A stretch of 64,000 nt of DNA from Anniella stebbinsi (taxonomy: Eukaryota; Chordata; Lepidosauria; Squamata; Anniellidae), in NCBI GenBank assembly GCA_029215795.1, contig JARDYH010000004.1, positions 212,762,517-212,826,516 of the forward strand. Direction: 5' to 3'. The position numbers and the translations under genes were made by a program. The notes beneath the pieces were generated by a model. That model saw only the letters and a list, made by a program, of their open reading frames with translations. It was not told the DNA's origin and ran no database searches. Position 1 is the stretch's first letter; every line of letters starts with the position of its first letter. Of the stretch, positions 11,535 to 21,387 are shown piece by piece.

Positions 11535-12325
11535 TTTAAAATTATTTTTGTTTATTAATTACATATATATCCCACCTTTTTTCTTGCAAGGAACTCAAGG
11601 CAGCTTACATAATCCTCCTCCTCTCCATTTTTTCCTCACAACGGCCCTTTCTACACCATATGGGTGTAGAGGGCTGGAGGGGCGGTAATCCTGGAACTGC
11701 CTGCTTCCAGGATCGTAGCGTTAATTCACATCATGGGCACGATAACCCAGGTTCCTCCTGGGTCGTAATCCTATCGTGGCCACCATTTTTCTTAAGAGCG
11801 CAGAAGAGCGCTCCTGCGCTCCAATGAAAAGATAAGTGTGTGTGGGGGGAAATGCTCACAAAAACAGGGGGCCCTCCTGGGGATGGCAGATTTGCACCCC
11901 CACCCCCCGATGGGCACAGAGCCATGTGATGCAGCTCAGTACCCATTTGTGCTGCCATGCTTACTCACGAGTAAGCGCGGCAGCACCCAGGACAGGTGGC
12001 CACATCTCCCGCAGTCCCAGGAACTTCCCAGGACCATGGAAGATTTGGAATTTTCCAGGACTTCCTTATTCCTGGAAAATCCCATGGCTGCCTCCCACCC
12101 CGGGAGTCCCTGTGCATCTTTTGGACTTACAGGGACCAGCTGGGGGCCATCCCAAGCAAAATGCCTGGTGTAGAAAGGGCCAACAGCAACCCTGTGAGGT
12201 AGGTTGGGCTGAGAGTCTCTGACTGGCCAAAAGTCACCCAGTGAGCTCCCATGGCCAAGTGGGGAGCAGACGCAGGATCTCCTGACTCCCACTCCAACAT
12301 TCTAATCACTACACTAGATCACAAA
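11535..12325 (-). mobile_element. LINE/SINE tail interrupted by a family B element
   Basis: An AT-rich LINE-like tail (ATCCCACCTTTTTTC, CAAGGCAGCTTACATAATCC, TTTCCTCACAAC) resumes after the inserted element with AGCAACCCTGTGAGGTAGG, then AAAGTCACCCAGTGAGCTCC and CCAACATTCTAATCACTACAC. The latter is a common squamate SINE/LINE 3' module in reverse orientation. It recurs at 32500-32595. Confidence 0.65.
11642..12176. mobile_element. Non-autonomous DNA element, TIR GGCCCTTTCTACACC (family B), good copy
   Basis: Left end GGCCCTTTCTACACCATATG and right end TGGTGTAGAAAGGGCC form clean inverted ends. The bases AAC lie on both sides of the insertion into a LINE/SINE tail, consistent with a 3-bp target duplication. 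That would favour a PIF/Harbinger-like or similar superfamily over hAT, but this is inference. The interior has several small inverted words (GGAACTTCCCAGG, CTTCCAGGAT). Confidence 0.7.
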
Positions 12326-12905
12326 CTTGAGGTTTTTCCACAGGGAGCTAGTTGGCCACTAAACAGAATGCTGGGCTAAGTGGATCCTTGCTCTCATCCA
12401 GTGTGGCTTTTCTTATGTTTGCCAAACAACACAACTACTGTTGCATGATAATGATGATGACTTAAAGAGGAGCCCGTTCCCACCCCAGGTGAAATGGTGA
12501 ATGTGTACTTGAAAACTGAAGCAGAAGAATGAAAGGTATTTTGTGCAGCTCTGCAACATTCATATTTTAGCACTGGCACCAGTTTGCTCTTTGGAACTGA
12601 AAATCTTTGAGAAAATTCATCTGTTTGTAAATTCATCATATTGTAATTATTACGTCTAATCAATATTCTCTAATAGCTTTCCTTAGGAATGCTTGTAAGA
12701 CAGAAATGTGTTCCCTGTTGCTTTATTCTGGGTAATAAAATGGTCAATTTCCATGATACAAGCTGTGATGGAATGCCCCCTTGCTTACAATTTTGAAATA
12801 CCAGCTCTCTCTAAATTAAAGCTGACCTCAAGATGTCCTGAGAGCATGCTGACCTAATCAACTTCCAGGAAACAGCAAATGGTGTCTTAGGGAGTTGTCA
12901 CATTC
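12326..12905. other. No recognised feature
   Basis: AT-rich sequence. No gene or repeat recognised. Confidence 0.4.
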
Positions 12906-12913
12906 ACAAGGAG

Positions 12914-13559
12914 TAGGGTGACCAGATAAAATCCAGGTCAGGGCTCATGTAACTAACAGTTGTAGAGAAAAGGGAATTTCAGCCAGTGTCATTTGTATGC
13001 AATTAGTTCCTGGTGAAATTCCCTCTTCATCACAACAGTTAAAGTTGTAGGGGCCCTGCCTTCTTTTGTATCTGGTCACTCTAGTATAGTTAGGCTGACC
13101 ATATGAAAAGGAGGACAGGGCTCCTATATCTTTAACAGTTGTATTGAAAGAGGAATTTCAGCAGGTGTCATTTGTATGTATTCAGCACCTGGTGAAATTC
13201 CATCTTCATCACAACAGTTAAAGCTGCAGAAGCTATATTAAAGTGACCAGATACAAAAGAGGGCAAGACTCCTGCAGCTTTAACTGTTGTGATGGAGATG
13301 GAATTTCACCAAGTGCTGAATGCATACAAATGACACCTGCTGAAATTCCCTTTTCAATACAACCATTAAAGATATAGGAGCCCTGTCCTCCTTTTTATAT
13401 GGTCAGCCTAAGTATAGTGCATGCACCTTTAACTGTTGTGATGAAGAGGGGATTTCACCAGGAACTAATTGCATACAAATGACTCTGGCTGAAATTCCCT
13501 TTTCTCTACAACTGTTAAAGTTACATGAGCCCTGACCTGGATTTTATCTGGTCAGCCTA
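12914..13559. mobile_element. hAT-type palindromic MITE (family A), outer copy of a nest
   Basis: Starts TAGGGTGACCAGATAAAATCC and ends GGATTTTATCTGGTCAGCCTA. It is flanked by perfect 8-bp duplications ACAAGGAG (12906-12913 and 13560-13567). Without the inner copy and its duplicated target it is about 318 bp, the same length as the other family A copies. The inner copy sits in its central loop at AGTATAGT. Confidence 0.9.
13091..13410. mobile_element. hAT-type palindromic MITE (family A), inner copy
   Basis: The 320-bp element starts TAGGCTGACCATATG and ends TATATGGTCAGCCTA. It has perfect 8-bp target duplications AGTATAGT (13083-13090, 13411-13418), which come from the centre of the outer copy. 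Its interior repeats the four-arm pattern of this family. Confidence 0.92.
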
Positions 13560-13564
13560 ACAAG

Positions 13565-13714
13565 GAGCCTATCTACACTACAGCTTTAAAACAGTTTAAA
13601 ACAGTTTAAAATGGTTTATAACCGTTTTGAGAACTGTTGGGGCCCAGGACACATGCCATATACAATTTTCAAAACGTTTTCAAAGTCTTTTATCCTGCAT
13701 GTGTAGATAGGCTC
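13565..13714. mobile_element. 150-bp MITE, TIR GAGCCTATCTACAC (family D)
   Basis: Perfect 14-bp inverted ends GAGCCTATCTACAC and GTGTAGATAGGCTC, with AAG on both sides. The interior is AT-rich with three AACAGTTTAAAA-like words and one facing TTTTCAAAACG. The last bases of the outer hAT target duplication are the first bases of this element, so the hAT copy inserted at its edge and is the younger of the two. Confidence 0.8.
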
Positions 13715-14820
13715 AAGGTCCCCATGAAATCAGAATATACTTGGTTCTCAAGCAGCAGATACTTTAGTTCCTAGAAACTGGTGATGATGAAAGCCCAGAC
13801 CCCACCCCACTTGGGCTCATCAATTCCTTTCTATGTCTTCTTCATTTTTGATGATTGTATGTTTAGATCTGGCAGGCAGTCCAATTTCAATGCTCTAATT
13901 TTCCTATTCACTGGTCCAAATGTACAAGTGACAATGAGCTCAACCCTACTGTAATTTTCAACCTGGTTTTTGATTTTTTTTTCCTGTTTTCATTCAAACA
14001 GGAAAAAAATGCGTATTTCAAATGGGGAAAACATGCATTTCTCTACATATTTTTCAAGAGTGTGCCCCTTTTCCCCATTAACTAAACTGTGATAATGTGT
14101 ATTGTTTTTTGAAGGGGCACATTTTTAAAACAAACAAACACACATGTTTTTCAAATGCAAATACAAATTCAGGAATTTGCTCATATTTCTCAAACAAGAA
14201 ACTCCTGTTCCCATTCACATTTGAGATTCCAAACGGGACATGTTCTCACAATTTGCGATCAGAAAAGAAATTTTTGTACACTCCTTAATTAATAATAGGC
14301 TAGCAATAAAATTCCAACCAATTTTGTGAAATCCACCCAAATAATTTTCTTTAGCTTTTTTTCCTGCAAATAAGTGGGTATAGACTGCCATGGAGAGAAT
14401 TCCATAATTGTGTTGCTACCACCAAAATGCCCCGCTTCACCTAAAAAAATGTACAGAAAGAGCTTAAGATGTTTCGTGTTCAAACCCTGTGCAGATATTC
14501 AATGTGAATAGATGCATGCACCATATATGTGTGTCTGTCTGTGTGTCTGTGTGTCTTGGTCACTTGAACTGGGTTCCAGATGTTCATGGTTGTCCCTCTA
14601 CAAAGACCAACAAATATATGCTCTGTGTGTGTGTGATCTGTACCCTCAATTTCTCCAGGGTTTGATGGAATAGTGCATCCAATGCCTATGTGTACTGGGA
14701 TGATATAAGCCTCAGTGCAGACAGGACCTGAAATTAATGAAGGTAGGAAGAGGTGAGGGGACAGGTCCATTAAGACTGACCCCTCCCACCTTGCACAGAT
14801 ACATCTTAGGCACACTATAT
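13715..14820. other. Mostly unrecognised
   Basis: The interval 13950-14290 is rich in ATGCATTT and TTTCAAATG words and may be a worn element of the group at 629-962. I could not find its ends. Confidence 0.35.
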
Positions 14821-15034
14821 GGGACTGTTCATAAAACATGTTAAGCCATGGTTAGGCAGCTAACCCTTTTGCAGAAAATGGTCAATGAGCATGTTTAAAC
14901 TGTGGTTATGTAGCCACCATGGTTAGGAATGGTCACACGACACTCTAAGTCATGGTTCACACAACACACCAAGCCATAACATTTAGCTCAAAATGCTTAA
15001 CCATCACAGCTTAGTGTGTCATCTGAACAGGACC
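14821..15034. mobile_element. MITE with GGACTGTTCA...TGAACAGGACC ends
   Basis: Imperfect inverted ends enclose repeated CCATGGTTAGG and CACACTAAGCC-like words, some facing each other (AAGCCATGGTTAGG versus CCTAACCATGG-like). This matches a common squamate short element type. The target duplication is not clear. Confidence 0.6.
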
Positions 15035-16275
15035 ATTATTTGCACAAGATTCTAGACTTTGTTCAACACCTCATCTACACTCATATTTAGGAGCACACAT
15101 TTTGGGGCACTGAAGTGAATTCTAAAGAAGAAGGGGAGAAAAACATCCTAAAAAGCTATGTCAGCTAACATCATAAGGAACAGGAAACCTGCACTTCTAT
15201 TCTCAGAGTGAATAGTGGAGGAGAATTGCATTTCCCATCACAGAGAATATATTCATTGCTTTTACGCTTTCAGGACGACCAAACGATCAAGTTTCTAATG
15301 CTTCAGCTGTGGATGGCATGGCCTGCCAGTCTTTGTTCTCCAGGTTTGTCACCTTCAAAACATACTATATTTTCAACTTCATAGGGTTTTTACTTTACCT
15401 TTGCTAATCTGCCAAAGACTTATAGTGTTCAGCAGATATGGAAATGTCTCATAATGGAGCAGAAACGCTCTTGGGATCTCAAAGTGCTGCAAGAGAGAGA
15501 TGTAATAGACATGCAGAGAGTAAATAAATTCCCCGCCTCTCCCCCCATGTGAATTCTAGTAAATATCTACAAGCTGCTCTGTCAATACTAATGTTCAGAA
15601 CATTTATCAAAAGCTGTGATGTAAAAGGGAATATCTATTGAGAGAGAGTGACAGAGACAGAGAGAGAGAGACCCTCCTAGCTTGAACTTGCTCTGCAATA
15701 GTCAAAGCTGCCTTCACAAGTGTTGGGTGAATAACCACTCCTGTTCAATGTCCTCAGATTGAGTAAGCCAAGCTATTCCCCACTCCCATCAGAAAACAGG
15801 GATGTTTGAAAATTTTGTTCATGTTTGAAGAATTGGTGAAAATGCCCTGCTTGCTATCCTAAACACAACTGCAATCCTTAAGCTTGCAGTTGTATTCAAA
15901 ATGCATCCTTTTAAAAATATGCACATTTTAAAATGTGTATTTCCCCCCCCCCCCAAAAAAAAAGGATGCATTTCCTGCTTTAGTCAGGGTGAGTGTGGCA
16001 GAATGCATGCTTGGATGCATACTTGGAAATGGGCTCAATTTTTCCTGTTTGAACAAAACCAAATGCTCGTATTTGGAAGCGAGAACAAAGCAAAACAAGC
16101 AGCAAGGTGGGAAAAATGAGAGCCTTGATGAGCTTGAAAATGGCTCACTCACTCATCCTTATCAGAAAATAGCTCAGTTTATTCTGAGCCAATTACAAAC
16201 CAAGATCAGGCCTTATCACACCCCTCATGATTGGCATGAATCACCCCGGGAAATGGAAATGTACAATTCCCAGTC

Positions 16276-16276
<1 letters not shown>
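15035..16276. other. No recognised gene
   Basis: Simple sequence includes a GA-rich tract near 15640-15672 and a C9/A9 junction at 15942-15964. Open frames here run through simple sequence only. Confidence 0.4.
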
Positions 16277-16309
<33 letters not shown>

Positions 16310-16343
16310 CAACAACAACAATATTAATAATAATAATAATAAA
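16277..16343 (+). repeat. (AAT)n/(AAC)n microsatellite
   Basis: AAT units, five to six AAC units, then AAT units again. Confidence 0.93.
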
Positions 16344-16995
16344 ATATATTTCTTACCCGCCTCTCTGCTTGGATCGAGGCGGGGAACAACAGTAAATATA
16401 AAATATGATAAAATACATAAAACTGATTAAAAACATGGCACACATTATTAAAATAGCAATAAAACATCATTAAAAACATCCTAAAAACATTTAAAATTTC
16501 ACTGGATATGCCTGCCAGAAGAGACCAGTCTTTATAGCTTTCTTAAATTCCAAAAGACTGTTAAGTTGACGAGTCTCCTCTGGCAGATCATACTACAGTT
16601 TGGGAGCGGCAGTAGAAAAGGTCCTCTGGGTAACGGTTGTCAGCCTAGTCTTGGCTGACTGTAGTCAGTTCTTCCCAGAGGATCTGAGCTGATAGTAGGC
16701 ACTCCTGGCCATCACAATTATCTGTGCTGTCATTTGAAACGATGGATCCAGGAGCACCCCAAGCTGCAAACACAGTCTTTCAGGGAGAGTGTAACCCCAT
16801 CCAGAACTGGTTGACACACCTCCAAACCCAGGTTGTGGCCTTTGACAGAAAGCACCTCCGTCTTGTCTGGATTCAGCTTCAGTTTGTTTTTCCTCATCCA
16901 GCCCATTACCGCCTCCAAGCCTAGGTCATTGCTATACCAGTGCCAAGGAGGGGAGTGGGAAGAGAGACCTTTCAGTCCCTGTGTACCTGCCAAAG
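16344..16995 (-). pseudogene. L2-like LINE, RT C-terminus and 3' UTR, broken
   Basis: A minus-strand frame at 16730-16993 has WMRKNKLKLNPDKTEVL, the conserved segment after the palm of L2/CR1-clade reverse transcriptases. It is followed toward lower coordinates by typical 3' sequence: GGCAGATC, a GGAGCGGCAG segment, a CCAGTTGAA-like word and the AT-rich CGCCTCTCTGCTTGGATCGAGGCGGGG tail. The 5' part, with the catalytic motifs, is missing and the frame ends early, so it cannot encode an active enzyme. The same 3' tail is inserted at 60232-60530. Confidence 0.8.
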
Positions 16996-18059
16996 TGCCC
17001 GCGGTGAGAGTGAGGACCTGTGGTCAAGTGTTCATGTGGCCGCAGTGAGCACTTGGCAGGCATCCACCCCACTGCCGAAATTACACACTTCCTCCCTCTC
17101 TGCTGCATCAATGGGGCATCTATGCCTTCCATCAATGCAGTAGGGGGAAGTGCAGAAGCTCACATGGCTGAACAAGAGAGGGCAGATGAAGGCAGCAGTG
17201 GGACGAGCATCCGAGAGTGGGAGAGCTGGAGGAAAGGAGACAACATCCTTACAACTTAACTTCTGAACTGGAGATTAATTTAGGGAGCGTAATGCTTGCC
17301 TTTTTAATGAAGGCAAGGACAACATTCACATTCCAAAGCAAGGAATTTTGCAGTCTCACAAAGGGCAGGAGTCTTCTGTCGCCTCCATTTCCCTTACAAG
17401 ATCTGTTCAATAATACATTTGAATTGCTCTGGTGTTTGTACGTCTCTTAAATTTCTAGCTCTCGTGTCTTTTTCAGTTGTTTCAACTCCAACACTGCTTT
17501 TATAATACGAGTGACTTCCCACTGATATATTTTTTAACCTACATTTGAAATTTGATATGAAATTGGAGATTCACCTGAGGAATTTCAAGGGAAGCCAAAA
17601 GAATTTCAATAATACCAGTTAAATTTCTCTGGGGATTTCTGCTGCACATGCCTATGTGACCCCATGCTTTTCAAAATTGAAATTCAAAGGGAGTTCCTAA
17701 ATTCCTCCTCAGGCAAAATCTCTGAAGAAGCTCACAGCTATCATGGCTGTGGCAAATTCTATCATTTAGATAGATATGCAGGGATGTAAGTAGGCAGGCA
17801 GGCTAGCCAAGGCAAAAAGACAGCAGATCATGGTGCTCTCTGATTCTATTTCTCAACTTTTTTGCTGCAATAGCAAAGCATCCTGAAAAATGAAAGTTCA
17901 GTGGAAAGAATTACCTATTTATCTACTGCGATTCTGAATTTGCATTGCTTGAGCATGAGATAATGTTTATTCTTCCTTTTTTTAAAAAAGGTGAAAAGAC
18001 AGGTAAATTGAGGTCATCCTGAAAGTACAAGCTGATGCATGTTTACTGATCCTACAGTA
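16996..18059. other. No recognised feature
   Basis: No gene or repeat recognised. A stretch at 17000-17260 is relatively GC-rich with no family features. Confidence 0.35.
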
Positions 18060-18396
18060 GGAGTGGGTGAATTGATCAACTTCTGATCCATATCACTGCT
18101 GCAGGCGTTTACCCATGTCCATTCTGTCCCTTTTCCACATTAATCTGGAGTTTTGTTAAAAATCAGCATTCAAATCTGTATTTAAATACAATTTTTAAGA
18201 TAATCTGTCAAAATACACATTACCACCTGCATTTTCTCCCAAAATATGTGTTTCAATATGTTTTTGTTAAGTGGTTTGAACTGACAACTACATTGAAATA
18301 TTTGTGAAGTGTGAAAACCATTGGAAAATTCTGTTCAAATCTCTAGAAGGTTAATTCTTATTTGAATTTGCAAAGCATTTCTCAAGCATCCCTAAT
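18060..18396. mobile_element. Possible worn hAT-type MITE
   Basis: AAATACA/TGTATTT-like words are repeated, and the right part reads AAGCATCCCTAAT, close to the CATCCCTA ends of other elements here. The left end was not found. Confidence 0.3.
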
Positions 18397-18540
18397 CTTC
18401 AGGTATACATTTAATCTACAAACAGTTCCCAAAGGGCACCTTGCAGAAATATGCTCTGTGGACAGAAAACTGTGTTCGTAAGCAGCTTTTCATTTGCTTC
18501 TCTTGAACACATTACGTGGCCTGCATGCACAGCTATCAGT

Positions 18541-18562
18541 ATATATATATATATATATATAT
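18541..18562 (+). repeat. (AT)n microsatellite
   Basis: Eleven AT units. Confidence 0.95.
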
Positions 18563-19734
18563 GACTAAATATATTGAACAAATTGATTTAGTCCATTTGG
18601 AGCATACACCTGTGTCCAAACTTGTACTCTAGTGTCTTCTTGAGCTTGGTAGATGGTCTACATTTTTAAGATGTAATAGGAAAGTTAGCCTTTATTGTAC
18701 AGCTAACATGGAAATGTTTGTGTTTCAAGCTAAAGTCTTTGGGAATAAATATTACGAGCATAACAAATTCCTGCATTCATATTCATGACTACCTATTGTG
18801 TTGCGCTTATGTAAAATCGTACGTATTTCCCTTCCCAACTCTGCTACAGTCGTTGGTTATGGTACTGTGGTGTCCTGGAATGTTCATAAATATTCTTATT
18901 TCTTGAGGGTGATTTTTGAGGGGAAATCTGATTGTGTGAACCCAAGTCAATGAAATATATCTGCCCAGAATCTGTGTGCAAAAACAAGAATTCCAAGATT
19001 GTTTTAGAGCCTTGGAGCCTACTGCAACATCTATGCTTCATGCAGAAATGGTGGCTCAGGGATTTCTGGAAAAGTCAGTGCTACAGCATGGGGGATGTTT
19101 AATGGTTAGGTTTTATGGGATGTTTAATGTTTTATTGATGTACTTACTTCCCAGTAACACATCCTGGAATGGAGCTCTTCCCCTAGGAAGAGTTTACAAC
19201 ATGTCCTACAGCGGGTGCAGACGCATTTGGGGGGGTATCTTAATTCCCGCAGTGGGAATCCTGAGCACAATCAATCCTTAAGAAGATACTGCTGCTTTAG
19301 ATCTGCCAAGAGGTTTGTAGGACTAGGGTTGCATCTGGGATCCACCTTCCACAAGAGGAAGGGACCTTCCGTAAGAGGAAGGGCTCTGCTCATGGAAGCC
19401 CCCTCTGCCCAAGATTTGAGAATCTCCTTCCCACCAGCGCCACAGGTCACCCCATTCAGCAGGGTCTCCTGACTCTGTGTCATCTGAAACCAGCCTCTTT
19501 GTAACATTTTCAAGAGGCTGGAGAGGCTACCATGAGGAGGGGTGCAGAAGTGCATTTCTGGGAGCACAATTGATCCAGTGTAAATCTGGATCCAGTCTAG
19601 GAAGCTCCCAGTTTTGTCTAATGCTAGGGGTTCATATTTGCATTGCATAAAGAGCTAAGCAATTTTTCATGGCACAACATTCCTAAAGTTGCACGTCAGG
19701 TTAGGACTTCAAACTTCAGGAAAATGGAATAAAT
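18563..19734. other. No recognised gene
   Basis: Unique-looking sequence. Small open frames, including 125 codons on the minus strand at 19271-19648, lack family features. Confidence 0.35.
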
Positions 19735-20060
19735 ACATAGACGAAGAACCTGATAGCATTACTTTAACGAAGACACGAAAGGCTTTTACAAGGGTCTGCT
19801 GCAATCTGCTGTTGTTGTTCTTCAAGGCATTGCCTGCCTGTCTGGTCCAATAGCTCTTAAGAACATAGAGATTTGACAATGGCAATTGCATCAAGCTAGT
19901 AAAGAGCCATCGCTTGCGTTGAAAACTTGAAATGATTTTGCTAAGCAAAACCGCTTCCACCGTCAAGGGCACAGTGAAATATTGCCATAGAGACCATCTA
20001 TTTTTAGAAATAAGTATCAGAAAGAAGCATCTCATGCTTTGTACTCTCTGTCTTCCATTT
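19735..20060. other. Unique-looking segment, weak candidate for conserved non-coding DNA
   Basis: Moderate base composition, no repeat words shared with the rest of the window, and CpG retained (TAACGAAGACACGAAAGG, TCGCTTGCG, CCACCGTCAAGG). This is only a compositional hint. Confidence 0.25.
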
Positions 20061-20865
20061 ATCATTGAGGAATATCAGTTTAGCGTGTGGGGGACATATA
20101 TGTAGTTTTTGACATGAGGGTTGGGCAGGTTGGGGTCGTGACAAGGAACAGACACTGTTCATAATAGCTTGCTGCGCATAAAATTGTCAGATCCATCAGG
20201 TGATAAGCTATACTCAAACTGGAGATTTGCTACAATGGCCCCCCATTTGGACGCAAACATTTTGCAGGATCTGCAACGATCTTTGGCATGATTCCTTCAG
20301 AGCCAATTGGGTGTCTGTCACCCTTGTGCCTTCTCCATTTCCCTTTCCTCTCAGCTTTGAATCTTATGTGGTGACTTGGAACAATCTTCCCAGCTGGATG
20401 ATCTCTAGATGTGTTGGACTACACAACTCCCATCATTCCCAACCCGCATAGAGTCTGCACATTTCTCTGCAGGATTTACAAAGCAATCAGTGTACAACTG
20501 ACAAATGCAACAACATGGGCCACCTCAGATGGCTGCACACTGGTGCACCACTGATGGTAACCTCATAAGTACAGGCTCAGTACCAGTTCAAACTGTGTCC
20601 CTGGGTGTAGGTTCTATACATGTTATGACACACACAGAGGCAGAACAAAGGGCATGGCATGGGGGCACATAAATGTCTTCAAACATGAATATATACAAAT
20701 CTTTGAGTAAAATCCAACATATGATTTACTTAAAGCAGACCTACTGAAACGATGGGGGCTGAGTTTAGTCATGACTAAATTAACACTTATTAATTGCAAG
20801 GGGTTTACTTGAAGTAGAACTTATGTCAGATTTTATGCATAGATAGATCCATTTTTGAATACCTG
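20061..20865. other. No recognised gene; left flank of the LTR element
   Basis: A short GTTGGACTACACAACTCCCATC word at 20413 is a fragment of the fold-back MITE type seen at 6908. The last five bases (ACCTG, 20861-20865) are the left target duplication of the LTR element. Confidence 0.5.
20861..20865. other. Target-site duplication ACCTG (left)
   Basis: Identical to 26406-26410, immediately outside the TG...CA ends of the LTR element. Confidence 0.92.
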
Positions 20866-21387
20866 TGTCGTGACTCTGTAAGTTCTAACAAAAGGGGTGC
20901 GAACAATAAACAGACCTCTTGAAGGGAAAGATACAAATCCTTTATTATACACAAAAACGATCGTTCTCCCTCCTCCAGCAAAACAAGGAAAACAAGGTTA
21001 TCAAAAGGCTTTGTAGCCCCTAGGCATGCAGTTGAGCTTACTTAGAGAGAAAAGAGAACAGAGTCATTTCATTAGGACAAATTAGTCTGTAGAGCCCTGT
21101 TTGCTAGCCTCTCTGAGCGGCAGGCGGTTTTGAGTTTGAAGTCCCTCCTCTTTGTCCTACGCCTCGTCACTGCATTCCTAAACTCCTTTGTCCCAGAAGA
21201 GAAAGTACTCTCTCCCTGGTTAAGGTCGTTATTGCCTTGAGGATTTACTTCCCCCCCTGCCGTGGGAAAGGGCTCTATTACTTCGTCTTGCAGTAACTCC
21301 TCCATTTCCTGCATTCCATCCCCAGGTTCTGAGTCGGAATCTGAGATATCATTCCTTTGAAGCAGGGAGTTGGATGTAGACACAACA
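20866..21387 (-). repeat. 3' LTR of the chromovirus
   Basis: 522 bp, in element sense TGTTGTGTC...GTCACGACA. Besides its regulatory parts it holds the last ~105 codons of pol and the stop codon at 21072-21074, so U3 is mostly coding. A minus-strand AATAAA lies at 20941-20946 and probably directs 3' end formation. Confidence 0.95.
20941..20946 (-). terminator. Polyadenylation signal in the 3' LTR
   Basis: AATAAA on the element strand, about 126 nt after the pol stop codon. The same word is in the 5' LTR at 25959-25964, as expected for an R or U5 position. Confidence 0.6.

Noticed and set aside
11836..12292. Overlapping open frames of 110-130 codons on both strands
   Set aside because: They lie in the GC-rich interior of the family B element and repeat the same words in several frames.
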